Both the position numbers and the translations under genes were made by a program. From Halichondria panicea (Eukaryota; Porifera; Demospongiae; Suberitida; Halichondriidae), in NCBI RefSeq assembly GCF_963675165.1, contig NC_087377.1, positions 7,147,122 through 7,211,121 on the forward strand: a DNA stretch of 64,000 nt. Reading direction: 5' to 3'. Positions 35,343-47,640 of this stretch are shown one piece after another. The number at the start of each line of letters is the position of its first letter. Within the stretch, counting starts at the first letter, position 1. Below the pieces are notes generated by a model. That model made no database searches. It was not told where the DNA came from and saw only the letters and a list, made by a program, of their open reading frames with translations.

Positions 35343-38300
35343 TCAGTTAACGTTAACATAATCTGCACGACTTGCTTTTCCCTGAGGTAACACATCCTCG
35401 TACTCGTGAACTGGCTCAATGCTCTCATACTCTCCCTCTGTTGTTGCCGGGGCTTGTGAGTCATCGATCCTCTGTCCCCGTGGTTTCTTTGTTTGCTCAT
35501 AAGCAATGTTCCTCGTCAGTACTGGAGCATAAACTTCGTTGGGCTGCTCAATTCCTGGAAATGTTGATGACCAATCCACTCGTCCATCTGACTCTGGAAC
35601 CTCAACTGCGTTGAGAAGAAGTGATATGAAAAAATTTAAACTAATTGATATCACCTCCATAACGGCTTTGTTTTCTCTTCATAATAACCATGGCTACAAC
35701 GATAGTTATGATGACTACCAGGAGCAGCAGTACCACGACTACGGTGATGATACCTTTATAAAAGACAAAAATATACAAACAGCCATCATTTACCTGCTAT
35801 TAGTACTATGGGCAACAATAGAACTGGAGATCCAGTAGTATCGGGAGGTGATTGTGTAGGGGGAGGACCTGCAACAGAGTACATACAATTCTGAAACTGA
35901 AACTAACTATTGGCTTACTTGTTGGTAGCTCCAATTGACTAATGAAGGATACCTTCCCATCAAAGATGGTCTCACCAAAATCACTGTTCCAAGTGTACAC
36001 TACCACATAAACATCAGAAGTGGCATTAAGAGTGACAGTGGTTCTGTCATTAGGTGGTTCAATAAAACCAATCATCACCATCGATCGGATCAAGAGAGGT
36101 TGGAGAGGTTTTAGATTGAAACAACGCTAGACAACTCTGGCCAGTGGTAGTGCAGGTCACTTCAGCACTTCCATTTGATAGTTTAGTGACAGTGATGCCC
36201 TCAGAATTAGGTGGAGAATTTGGTTCAGTGGAAAATTCTGGAACCCAACAACAATAATTAATACTTAGATTTAATCTATATACGGTCGGTATAGCGCTTA
36301 ATTTTCACATATTGCTCATTTTACCCATAAGTATTGCTCTTAATTTTCGAGGATAGAGATTTAAACGACCACGCCCCTTACAATACCGGAATTAAGCAAA
36401 TTATTCTTTGTGTTCGACGTCAATCAGCCAAAGTTTTGCTCCTTGAAAATATATAACACTAGGGTACCATGCACACTACAAAAAAAGGTACATGTATACA
36501 ACACTGACACACTAAGTATATAGCCGACTTACTATTGCTCAAATTGATCGTCATGCAGCCACTATAGATAACACTTGTCATTACTCACCATTGCTCAAAA
36601 ACATAGTTTCCTCGTCGGCCACTATAGAAATGGGTATTCTTGGTACACTCATATTGTTGTTCTCAAGGTCAAATGCAACCACACTGTAATTTCCACTAAC
36701 AGCCACCGGGATGGTAAAATGGTCACTTATACTCCGTCGAATTGGCAGTAGTCTTATGCTTTCTAAGTCCAATGAGTTGTCAGACAATACACCTATCACA
36801 CAGACAAGAGCTCCGGGAGAGATGGTACCTTCAACATACTCAATGCTCGCACAGTTTCCTCCAGGGCAAACATCTACACTCAAATCTTGAACATCAGTTG
36901 TTCCTATGGAAAACGTTGTAAATATTAAATACAGTAGAACTTCAATAACACAGTAGATCTAGTTACATATTGCACATCATAGACAGTACTAATGTGATAA
37001 TGTCATTATTATATACACATTTTAGGGGAGAAGATGAGCATTTTGGGGGGGGGGGGGAAGGTTCACCCCAGCCCCCCCCCTAGATGAAACCCTGGCAAGA
37101 AATAAACATGCCTGTGTCCACGGTAACAGCAGGTAATTGCACATGCGCATTAAGGAACAAGCCCATTTTGAAAAAATTGCCAAGCCGGATAATCGAGGTT
37201 CCAGATAATAGAGGGCCGGATAATAGAGGTTCTACTGTAACTACTACTGAATAACACGACTTACTGATTAGCATGTCCTTGAATATGAGGCGCACACCCA
37301 TGATCGAAGTAAGCGTCACAGAGATGTTGATTATTTGGTCAGTGGGAAGAGAGACATTTATCATTTGGGGATCTTCGATGGTCTCATTGATGGGTGCCAA
37401 TACGTCAGAGGTCACTTGGTAGGAGGTGAAGTTGGTACAGTTGGGTACCTGAGAGGTGCACTGAATAAAGGTGTCTTACAGTCAATACGTCTCTTACCAT
37501 ACCACCGAGATGTACTATTTTCCTCAACACATTTCCTCCCTGACTGATGAAGGGAGCGACATTGGTATTATCTGTGGTAATTGTTAAGCAAAACACACAT
37601 TATTTTAATTCACAGTACCTGTTACTCGTGTGAAGAACTCAGTGACTGGTTCACTAGATCTTCCTTCCATTCCTGACTCACTAATTGGAGTCACGGTAAA
37701 GGAGAATATATCACAGACAGTGTGGTTCTTAAGTTGTTGATAATTAAACTGCACTTGATTTTGAATCCCATTTACAGGAGGAAGTGCAACCATCTCATTG
37801 GTGACCAGAGGCACCAGGGAGATGTCCACACGATAGGCGAGGTTATTCATAGTGAAATTATTCATTACGGAGACGGTAATTTTGGTTTCACTATTCAACA
37901 CCTCAAGAATTACACGCTCTGAGAAAGTAAGCACAGCAACTCAAGGTATACTTTCTACAATACACCACTCACCAACTATCAATGTTGCATTCCTTGAGAA
38001 GACTCCACCACTCAGTGAAGCTGCTGCACACTGAATGACACTGTTGTTGAACTGTGAGCTAGCTGGGACGGTCAGCACTGAGGGACGACCTTCACTTCCT
38101 TCAACTACTCTGATTTCAGATGTAAGGCTTGTAGACCCTATGCCATTCACAAACCAAAGATGACCTACTGCTCCAGGAGACAGGCACTTAAACTCTGCCA
38201 ATAATCCCTCGGCTTGTACCACTGACTCGGGCTCAACTGTAAACTGCTGGGCTGTACATTGCACATGTTAATATAGTGACAACCATACAGATATATATCA

Positions 38301-38973
38301 TACCTTCAATAACTGTGCATGGTTGTAAGAAGCAAGTATGAAGACGGAAAGGCCAATTGAATAATTATGTACATAATACCTTTGATTAGTATTCTTCAAA
38401 AATGACAAACTCATAATTGTGCATGTTTCAGTCGTCCATTCAGGTAAAGTACGTACAATGCACAATATTGACAAGTACAATAAATATTGCACATGCATCT
38501 AATTATCATCTTCTTCTTCTAATATACAGGGACACACAAATCTAGTTTGGCGCTTAGCGTTAGCTAGAATATAGAATGCATGATAGTAGCCGTTCCAAGA
38601 GGCTATAATAATGGATCAATAGTACATATAAGCGTCAATCGATTTTAGGCCGCGTTATTTCTTTTATGTGCAAACAAAAAATAATTCCAGAATTTACTTG
38701 CTGCTCAATTGGAGCGTTTCTATTTAGGGTGGTGCTGTAATATGGTATTATCTACACTGGCCATAAACTAGTGGGCCATTGTAGGTAATACCGTATTCTA
38801 GTTACAGCCACAATCTCTGGAATTACAAAGCAAGCAATAGCCTACCACCATGACTAGACTAGGAATAGCAAAATAATTCCTAGACCATGCATAGCTAACA
38901 TACCTTTTACAGCTATGGTAAACATCCCCGCAAGCAGAAGGAATGTTAAACTAGATCTAGTGTAATCATCCAT
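35343..38973 (-). CDS. R6: divergent Ig/FN3 receptor, exon C frameshifted
   Basis: Exons: signal 38904-38973 (starts MDDYTRSSLTFLLLAG), Ig 37973-38251, FN3 37619-37918, J 37498-37571, A 37265-37448, B 36589-36903, C 35919-36237, linker 35794-35868, TM 35655-35753, tail 35343-35605. There is no microexon. The ectodomain matches R4 and is clearly diverged from the other receptors; the Ig exon has FKCLSP and the core LWFVN, and FN3 has long inserts. Exon C is 319 nt: against R4 it has an 18-nt in-frame insertion plus 4 extra nt (GATCCGATCGATGG for GATCAGATGG, near 36080-36090), which breaks the frame; skipping C would restore it. TM (IITVVVVLLLLVVIITIVVAM) and tail (YAPV, YEQT, YESI, YEDV, YVNV) are intact. 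The tail is nearly the same as in the other subfamily, in contrast to the ectodomain. Confidence 0.8.
36932..37236. mobile_element. Deleted pogo-like MITE in R6 A-B intron
   Basis: Starts CAGTAGAACTTCAATA and ends TAATAGAGGTTCTACTG. It is orthologous in position to 19904-20412 in R4 but lacks its left third. G-tract at 37046-37058 and C-tract at 37071-37080. Confidence 0.75.
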
Positions 38974-39309
38974 CAAAGCATAGACTACTAGTAGAAAAAT
39001 GAATTACATCTAGATCTAGACTGTGATAGTTATTGCGCGTGTACAGTGTAACCTCGCGGACCCATGGAGACCCTGGTATATTATAACCTCTGGCTTGCGA
39101 GACTATGTACAGTGTATGTTATAATTAATTTTTGGCGGGTAATTATTTTTCAAGGGTAGACTCTATAATGCATGAACAGGCAATTTTTGCGGTTGATATT
39201 TTCGCAGGTTGGTGCAATTTGTGAATTGCACATTGACAAAACATAATTATTAGCACTCGAAGATTATACCCACCATAATTATACATGTACCATATAGGTA
39301 GATATGCAT

Positions 39310-40025
39310 GTGTGTGTGTGTGCATGTCCACAAAGTTCCTTACATCAAGATAAATTCCTTACAAATGGCAGACTGTGAGTTGAGTATGCATTGTTTGCAT
39401 GCGGTTATATGGGTTGCATGGTATATGTGCATGCGCCCTTTACGTAGAGATAAATTCATTACACATGCAGCGTCTGTTGTGTATACATGCATGTATATAC
39501 ATGTCCTTAAAGTTCCTTACATGAGTATAAATCCCTTACAAATATGTGTGCCGATCACACATACATGCATGCATGCATGTGGGTGTGCATGTGCATGTAC
39601 ATAATTATATATATATATATAATATGTCCCTGACAGTTCCTTACATAAGGAGAAATTGCTTACAAATATAATTATAGTTGCAATTTCGTTGTATATGCAT
39701 GCATGCATGTGTATGTCCTGAAAGTTCCTTACAATAAGGAGAAATTCCTTACAAGTATATTGTGTATCACATGTGCATGCATGTATGCATGGGTGTGCAT
39801 CACATGTGTATATGCCTGAAAGTTTCTTACATAAGGAGAAATTCCTTACAAATAAATTATGGTGTCCAATTTTATTGTGTATCACATGTGGGTGCATGTG
39901 CATCACATGCATGTATGCATGGGTGTGCATCACATGTGTGTATGCCTGAAAGTTCCTTACATAAGGAGAAATTCCTTACAAATAAATGATGGTGTCCAAT
40001 TTATTGTATATCACATGTGGGTGCA
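39310..40025. repeat. Degenerate minisatellite, about seven units
   Basis: A core like AGTTCCTTACATAAGGAGAA followed by ATTCCTTACAAAT recurs near 39335, 39445, 39510, 39635, 39722, 39820 and 39950. Spacers of variable length are rich in GCATGCATG and ATCACATGTG. Confidence 0.8.
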
Positions 40026-40299
40026 TGATTTCTGTGTTATTGCTACTAGTTACTTCTTAGCTTCCTACAGAACAACTAGATAGGTGCAATGCTTATGTAC
40101 AGCAGTTAATTCTATCAGCTATGACTCTTCTTTTTGCAAAGTCTCAAGTAAGCAATGGGAAAATTTTTTTATATAGCTATAACTAGAACCTGCATGGTTC
40201 TGGACTTTAGAATTCCTATGAAAATTGTATTTTTGTGTCATGAAAAAAGGTAAGAAAATAGTTATGAACCAACCATACGTGCATATAGAGTAAATGTAA

Positions 40300-41280
40300 A
40301 AGTGAGCTGTCTGATTCTTTATACCGGACCCTGTCACACCAATGTGTACTTGGGTACGTTTCCTATCAATTTAATTTGTAGCTACATTAATTTCATTAAT
40401 TTTACCGCATTTTTTGCCACAACACATACACACATTGGATTTGTATGCTATTATTCTACATGTAGACCCTCTTAACCATGCATCCTTCAACTGCTATAAA
40501 CTTTGTTTGGGCTGTCTGGTTCTTTATAATGGTCGTTGTCAGGGCATTTACACAAATTTGAGTACTGTACTAGCATCATGTATTTTTGGTCACAAATTTT
40601 GTGAGTTAATATTCTGCAGGTAGACCTTCTATCCTAACCACCCTCCAAGTGAGCTGTCTGATTCTTTATACAGGACCCTGTCACACCAATGTGTACTTGG
40701 GTATGTTTCCTATCAATTTAATTTGTAGTTACATATTAATTTCATTAATTTTACCGCATTTTTTGCCACAATTAACACATACACACATTGGATTTGTATG
40801 CTATTATTCTACATGTAGGCCCTCTTAACCATCCTTCAACTGCTATAAACTTTGTTTGGCCTGTCTGGCTCTTTATAATGGTCGTTGTCAAGGCATTTAC
40901 ACAAATTTGAGTACTGTACTAATTTGTAGCATATTTTTGGTCCCAAATTTTGTGAGTTAATATTCTGCAGGTAGGCCTTCGATCCTAACCACCCTCCAAG
41001 TGAGCTGTCTGATTCTTTATATCGGACCCTGTCACACCAATGTGTACTTGGGTACGTTTCCTATCAATTTAATTTATAGCTACATTAATTTCATTAATTT
41101 TACCGCATTTTTTGCCACAACACATACACACATTGGATTTGTATGCTATTATTCTACATGTAGACCCTCTTAACCATCCTTCAACTGCTATAAACTTTGT
41201 TTGGCCTGTCTGGTTCTTTATAATGGTCGTTGTCAAGGCATTTACACAAATTTGAGTACTGTACTAATTTGTAGCATATT
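40300..41280. repeat. Tandem repeat of about 350 bp, 2.8 copies
   Basis: Copies begin AAGTGAGCTGTCTGATTC at 40300, 40647 and 40998 (periods 347 and 351). The third is truncated near 41280. The copies are very similar to each other. No coding frame is conserved. Confidence 0.9.
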
Positions 41281-42731
41281 GTGCATCTCTTACATTTTCA
41301 GTGGTGTACGTCGGACTGACTTAAAGTAAGTACTAAAGGACTCTACTTAGAAGATGACCTATTGCTATTGGCTAACGCTCACAATCCCCTGTTGAAGGGC
41401 AGGAGGCTGTGAGAGTTGTCAGTGAATGCTCAATCTACACTTGTCAGATCGATACTGCTAATTTTTGATGAACAAGTTGTTATTGGACATAATCATGGAC
41501 ATAATTATAACACATACGTACGTACGTTACATTTTCTATTGTACATGTATTTGTTTGTACGAAATAAATGTACTAAGTATACATGCATGCATTCCATTAA
41601 TATCTTGACAACTTCTTGACAACTTCTTTGGTTCGTCATTGTGCACCCCTGTAGCTATAGGATACAGCAATATAATAGCATAATAATTATTATACATAAA
41701 ATAATTATAGACTAGATAGACATGCATGTACAGGTGTACAGTACAGGGCTAGGCTAGGGGTATTAAATTATTATTAGATTAGAATCTTAAAATTATGTAC
41801 AGCTACGAGCAAATGTACAGCTACGAGCAAATGTACAAACCACAATGGTGAATGTGAACTAGTAAATTGGTGAACCTGGTATGTTGCTAACAAGAACTGC
41901 CAGTGACCTTCACCAATAAAATGGTAATAACAAGGTGATAATCACCAGTATTGTGTATCACTGTTACAATTCACCAACAAAATGTTAAATAAAAAGGTGA
42001 TGATCACCATTTATTTAGGTAGTGAAAAAAGAGCAATGGTGACAATTTCAGCCTTTTACACTGGTGAAGTAGAAAAATGGTGAAGCTGACCACTCAAATT
42101 GGTGACCTTCACCGGGGTGTTTTTACTGTGTATATAGTCAAACATTCCGGGGCCGAGATTGTGACATAGTTAAACATTCTGGGGCCGAGATTCAGGGGAG
42201 ACAATAATTATGGCTCGCACACACACACACTGACAAAACCGTAAGCCGGTATAAAAATTTGTTGCATAAATTTCGTTGGTTGACTCATTACCAAAAGCAC
42301 TCCCAGGCCAAGCAGATAATTAAAGAAAAATTTTCGTCGAATTAATTTTTGTGTACGATTGCGCTAACCCACAAAAAAACAGCAAACGTACATTAACATT
42401 AAGCCCCTCGCGAGCATTTCGGGCTATACGGTATAATTATATAATTATGTATACCAGGTTTTGATTGCAAATTTTGCAAACGAAAGAGTATGCAAACAAA
42501 AGTGTGATCTGACTCGCAAAGAACATACATACAATTAGCAAGCTTCACATGCAATTTGCAATAGTTACAGCAGAGCTTATACAATGTCGTTCGCAATTGC
42601 GTGACTATAATTTACGCACTCGAAACTCCATAATTATACGATCTAGTACTAGAGTAGATTTTATTTTGGCAACAACATTGCTGTACGCTGAAATTTATAA
42701 ATTAATGTGTACTGTCAATGTAACAAAATAC
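41281..42731. other. Repeat-rich, gene-free stretch
   Basis: 41870-42125 is dense in GGTGA and TCACC words that can fold on each other. 42126-42730 repeats the R3 first-intron sequence (CA tract, MITE ending CTATACGGTA). No gene seen. Confidence 0.5.
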
Positions 42732-42804
42732 CTTTTACAGCTAGCTCTATGATGAATGACCCTGCCATAAAGAAGACAGTGATGAATGTCAAACTCTTGT
42801 CCAT
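42732..42804 (-). other. Orphan receptor signal-peptide exon
   Basis: An intact 73-nt first exon: ATG at 42804-42802, MDKSLTFITVFF..., ending in AAAG|GTATTTTG, phase 1 like all family first exons. It is closest to the R3 signal exon. No Ig, FN3 or later exons follow; downstream are tandem repeats and then R6 (own first exon 38904-38973). It is either a remnant of a lost receptor copy or a distant alternative first exon for R6, about 3.8 kb upstream of it. Its flank 42126-43020 matches the R3 upstream flank at 16080-16820. Confidence 0.75.
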
Positions 42805-42866
42805 CAGAGCATGAAGCTGTTGGGAAGATACTGCAGACTGCATGCTACAATCATCACTTTATAACA

Positions 42867-43011
42867 TCACTTTATATGAAGTGATGTTTACCTTATACTA
42901 TAAGGTAAACATCACTTCATATAAAGTGAACTTCAGACTGATGTGATCTATAGGATTGGTAAAGATCACACTATAACTTTACCAATCCTATAGATCACAT
43001 CAGTCTGAAGT
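42867..43011. repeat. Two adjacent perfect palindromes at the orphan first exon
   Basis: Palindrome 1: 31-bp arms 42867-42897 and 42899-42929 around a single C. Palindrome 2: 35-bp arms 42930-42964 and 42977-43011, each arm containing GGATTGGTAAAG of the conserved upstream element. They lie 63 to 207 nt upstream of the orphan signal exon. Confidence 0.85.
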
Positions 43012-44007
43012 TCAGAGGAAATGGAACACAAGGAACAAAGCTACCTCTTTAATTCTGTAATAATTATTCTATCATATCCCAAGGTGCATGCACTGTAGAG
43101 AAGTGCACTCATTGTATAAACATTCATGTTCAGTTTAGACAACTATAGAGATAGTCAAGCTAAAAACATCAACAGCTTAACCGTGACTAAAAAAGGAATG
43201 ATGACAGATTTTGAAAGTAGTCATAAAAAAACAGTAGATTTATGTGGTCATAATTATAAGCATTAACTCCTACACACTATTCGCAGTCGAAGTGTATGTA
43301 ACTAGAGCATCGAATCAATCGTCTTCATTGTATGAGGTCATTCCCTGTGTATTGTATTGTGCATTGTATTGTGCATTGTATTGTGCATTAATTGTGATGA
43401 CGTGGACACAGCAGTCCATTAACCAAAAATGTTTTTAGTACTCATATCAACAAAGTGCGTGCATTCCCATTTGAGTACATGTATCATTTTTATAATGAGA
43501 ATATAAGCATGGACACCTCTTAAAAAGGACAACCTCATAATTACAACGTTTTATAAGGCAGCACTCAGTACAATAACACATTATTCACAGTCATGCAAAT
43601 GCTAGTGAAATGCTGGAGTGTGGTTGCGTAAACGCAGTGTAGTACATGTATAAGCATAAATGAAAGTCTGTCTTGTAGCCTCTTCAAACTATAATAGGTC
43701 TAGTACATTGACATGACTACCGGAGGGGTACCTTTCATAAAAAATAGTACTCCTCTATTATTAAGTAGTGTGTTTCAGTTGTCCATTCTGGTGAAGTACG
43801 TACAATGCACAATACATGTATATAGATCAAACCAAGCACATTTGATCATAATTATACAGTTATAGTTACTTCTAATACCAGGGCCACTAACAATGGTGAT
43901 TTTCCAGTGACGTGTAAATAGAACAAGAAATTTTACATAATTATAGTAAGGGCGTATGAAGAGAAGAGGGGATGCAACTCACAAAGTATACTGTGTATGC
44001 GTCGTAT

Positions 44008-45556
44008 TATTACCCGAGGCGCGTGGGCGGCCACGGGTATAGTAGTCTGTTGGTTTGTTTGTTTGTTACCCGAGGCGCGCGTGGGCGGCCACGGGTATAG
44101 TAGTCCGTTGGTCTGTTTGTTTGTTTGTAATGTGTGAGTCTACTCACCTGCATGCCATGGCACTGCGTTTACAGCATGGATAGCCTTCATACAACAAGTT
44201 ATTAATTTTAATAGTGGCAGAATTTCATGTTAAACCTTCGTTGTCAAATAAAAACGAGCAAAAGCTAAGAAGCTTGTGACTGGGTCTGCTTACCTGGATG
44301 CTCTAGCACTGCGTTTACAGCATGGGTAGCCTCCACACAACAAGTCAGTACTTCTAATAGTGGCAGCTTTCGGTGTTAAAGCTTCGTTGTCTAATAAAAG
44401 CGAGCAAAATGTAGCTTGAACAGAACTTGCACATGCGTTACTTATAACTGAAGTGATCCTGTACCAGGTCCAGAAACAATGGAACAGGGTCACTAAAGTA
44501 GAAAGCTGTATATACCAGGAACAATATTGGAACAGGGTCACTAAAGCAGAAAGCTTGCTTTAGCTGACTGGGATCCATGCAGGACCTGGAGCCATACTTC
44601 TCTGAGACTCCATGCTTCTTTGCTGTGATCCTAATCCACAGTGCATATATTTATAGTACTACTACCTGTTCTCAAATGTTTCAGCATGCCTCCAGTCTGG
44701 TTTAGTTTTATTGCTCCTGAGTTGCTGTGCAAGTCATGCATGATGATGATAACAACATCACTATATGCACTGCATTATATCAGTCTTCTGGTTTCTTTAT
44801 AATCATGTCACCAGCCGAGGGTTTGCACTTTAGTGCTCTAGTTTGTTTGTTTGTCTGTTTGTCACGAGTATATCTACTCACCTGGATGCCACAGCACTGC
44901 GTTTACAGCATGGATAGCCTTCACACAACAATATCTTGGTTTAAATAGTGACAGATTGTGATGTTAAAGCTTCTTTGTCGAGCAAAAGCTAAGAAGCTTG
45001 AACAAGCTTGTGACTGGGTCTGCTTACCTGGATGCTCTAGCACTGCGTTTACAGCATGGGTAGCCTCCACATAACAAGTCAGTACTTCTAATAGTGGCAG
45101 CTTTCGGTGTTAAAGCTTCTTTGTCTAATAAAAGCGAGCAAAATGTAGCTTGAACAGAACTTGCACATGCGTTACTTATAACTGAAGTGATCCTGTACCA
45201 GGTCCAGAAACAATGGAACAGGGTCACTAAAGTAGAAAGCTGTATATACCAGGAACAATGGAACAGGGTCACTAAAGTAGAAAGCTTGCTTTAGCTGACT
45301 GGGATCCATGCCTGGAGCCATACTTCTCTAAGACTCCAGGCTTCTTTGCTGTGATCCTAATCCACAGTGCATATTATCTATAGTACTACTTGTTCTCAAA
45401 TGTTTCAGCATGCCTCCAGTCTGGTTTAGTTTTATTGCTCCTGAGTTGCTGTGCAAGTCATGCATGATGATGATAACAACATCACTATATGCACTGCATT
45501 ATATCAGTCTTTTGGTTTCATGTCACCAGCCGAGGGTTTGCACTTTAGTGCTCTAG
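44008..45556. repeat. Nested insertion with a 734-bp tandem duplication
   Basis: Two 56-bp units (ACCCGAGGCGCG ... CACGGGTATAGTAGTC) precede two large units that begin near 44130 and 44865. For example GACTGGGTCTGCTTACCTGG is at 44278 and 45012. The block interrupts a MITE whose uninterrupted copy is at 12333-12597. An 82-83-residue minus-strand frame is kept in both large units (44290-44541, 45024-45272), but I see no known domain. Confidence 0.75.
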
Positions 45557-45952
45557 TTGATGAGTCAGCAGGATATGCTATATTTAGCCCAACCTCCCAC
45601 TAGGATAGTCTATAGAGTATAAAGTGCACGTGCAATAAATTCTTTACTATTTGTAGACATAAACTCCCGCCCATTTGTAAATTGTATGCATGCCCTCTTC
45701 TCTTCATGCGCCCTTGCTATAGCCTCGATTTCAAGCCAAGCTATAATTTCTTTCTAAGTGCCAGCAAAAATAATTCCGCTTGGCGCTCAATTGGAGTGGA
45801 CTTTAAAAGCGCTGTGATTGAAAACGGTATTATTTACACTGGCCCAATATCTCCGTTATAAACAGCAAAGGTATCACTATGTTTTTCTAGCATTATAACA
45901 ATAGCAAATAGTTATTGCCTGGACAGTGCATATCTATCTTCATACTATGTAC

Positions 45953-46012
45953 CTTTCACAGTTTGGTGAATGTCCGAAGACAAAATAATGTCAAACTAGT
46001 GTAATCACCCAT
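45953..46012 (-). pseudogene. Broken distal signal exon (upstream of orphan exon and R6)
   Basis: Same exon type. ATG and MGDYTSLTLFCLRTFT are present, but one base is deleted just before the donor, giving a TGA stop. Confidence 0.65.
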
Positions 46013-46029
46013 CAAAACAGGTGTGCCCA

Positions 46030-46872
46030 TAGATATAAGAAGGGAGAGGGATGGGAAACGGAGCACGTGCGCACAATCACTTCTGTGTAATGCCAAAGGT
46101 TGATCCGCGTTTCGGCTCTAGACACCCCGCCAACCCAGCGGGAAATGTTATTACTATCATTTACAGCTCCCCACTGGGACTCTTAGTACTGTGCTGAGCA
46201 TCCACACCTACTGTGCATCATATAGAAGCGTTGTGTATCTCACCAAGAGCTTGAAAACTTTCAAAGGCAGTTTTTTGAGTGTTGTATTATCGTTTCGGCT
46301 CTATCTAGTGGCTTTGTGTACCTTCTACAAGGAGAGGCTGTGACTACAGCCCTATGATTCCCTTTTTCTTAAGTAGCTGGGCATTGTATGCAAGTAAAAT
46401 CAAAGTCACTTGGCTTTAGGTTGGTAAGTAATGTTCATTTTTGTCTTAGTAAGCTGGTTTACTTTTTGTGTACCAAGTTACATCAATGATTGAATGTAGG
46501 TAAATGTCTCATTGATAGTTGGTTCATCGTATCGGCACAGTGAATTACGACAGAACTTTGCTACATTTCCATAATTCTCTATCATGTCTGTGACTGTACT
46601 GGAATACTCAACGGTACAGACAGAGCTCCTCTCAAGAATTTGCTGTCCAAGCTGCTTTTTACTGCTTGGAGGGTCTCACTAACTATTGCTGCTACCTTGT
46701 TGCGACTGTTCCACTAGCCATTGCTAATACATGGAGCTCAGTAGCTAGTTTATAGCCTAGTACTAGCTAAAAGCATGGGTTGGAGGAAATAAAGAAGAAA
46801 ACATTGACCGAAACGTGGATCGTCAATGCTATTTACGTAGTATTTCCCATCCCTCTCCCTTCTTATATGTAT
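46030..46872. mobile_element. Non-autonomous DNA transposon with inverted ends
   Basis: Inverted ends ATATAAGAAGGGAGAGGGAT and ATCCCTCTCCCTTCTTATAT. GGTGTGCC before and after looks like an 8-9-bp target duplication, and the flanks rejoin to match the R2 flank at 12895-12910. No transposase frame. Confidence 0.75.
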
Positions 46873-47312
46873 GGTGTGCCAAGCTATGTAGAACAAAGCT
46901 AACAATGCACTCACCTATAAATCAGAGGCGACTTTAATATAAGGACTGTTAAATATCACAAATAATAATACAAAATCCACGACACACTAAGAATGGATGT
47001 AAATGTACATGTATATCAGTTTTGTACAAATTGAGAGAATCGTACATTGTATAATCGTATACCGTACAGCGGGAAATTTCGTGAGGTGAGCTTTTCGAGG
47101 GCAAAAAGAAGACGCGAAAATGGGATAAACTCCCACGTACCAGTATTTCACATGCAAAGCTATTAGTGGGTGTGGTTTCCTGGCATTAACATAATACTAG
47201 ACAAACATTTCTGCTTAGAGCTCTGGAGCCAAATAGCGAAAATGTGCACCCGCAATAATTTCCCGCTATACGGTATATAAATGTTTGCGATAAAAATAAA
47301 TGGGTAAATTTG
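46873..47312. repeat. R7 3' flank with tail-adjacent MITE
   Basis: The MITE at about 47058-47276 has ends TACCGTACAGCGGGAAATTTCG and TTTCCCGCTATACGGTA, inverted repeats. It ends about 37 nt beyond the R7 stop codon. Confidence 0.7.
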
Positions 47313-47640
47313 TCAGTTAACGTTAACATAATTTGCACGACTTGCTTTTCCCTGAGGCAACACATCCTCGTACACATGAACTGGCTCAATACTCTCATAA
47401 TGTCCCTCTACTGTTGCCGGGGCTTGTGAGTCATCGATCCTTTGTCTCCGTGGTTTCTTTGTCTGCTTATAGGCAATGTTCTTCTTGAGCTTGAGTACTG
47501 AAGCATAAGCTTCGTTGGGCTGCTCAATTCCTGCAAATGTTGATGACCAATCCACTCGTCCATTTGACTCTGGAACCTCAACTGCATGTCAATTGTTCAA
47601 GACAAGTTAACCATTGATTTAGGTATACCTGCATTTTGTC

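Noticed and set aside
39517-39933. 138-codon His/Met/Cys-rich minus-strand frame
   Set aside because: Translation of the GCATG-rich minisatellite; not a plausible protein.
39310-40025. CRISPR-like array (short repeats with variable spacers)
   Set aside because: Repeats are degenerate, spacers are of unequal length and made of simple sequence, and the genome is eukaryotic.
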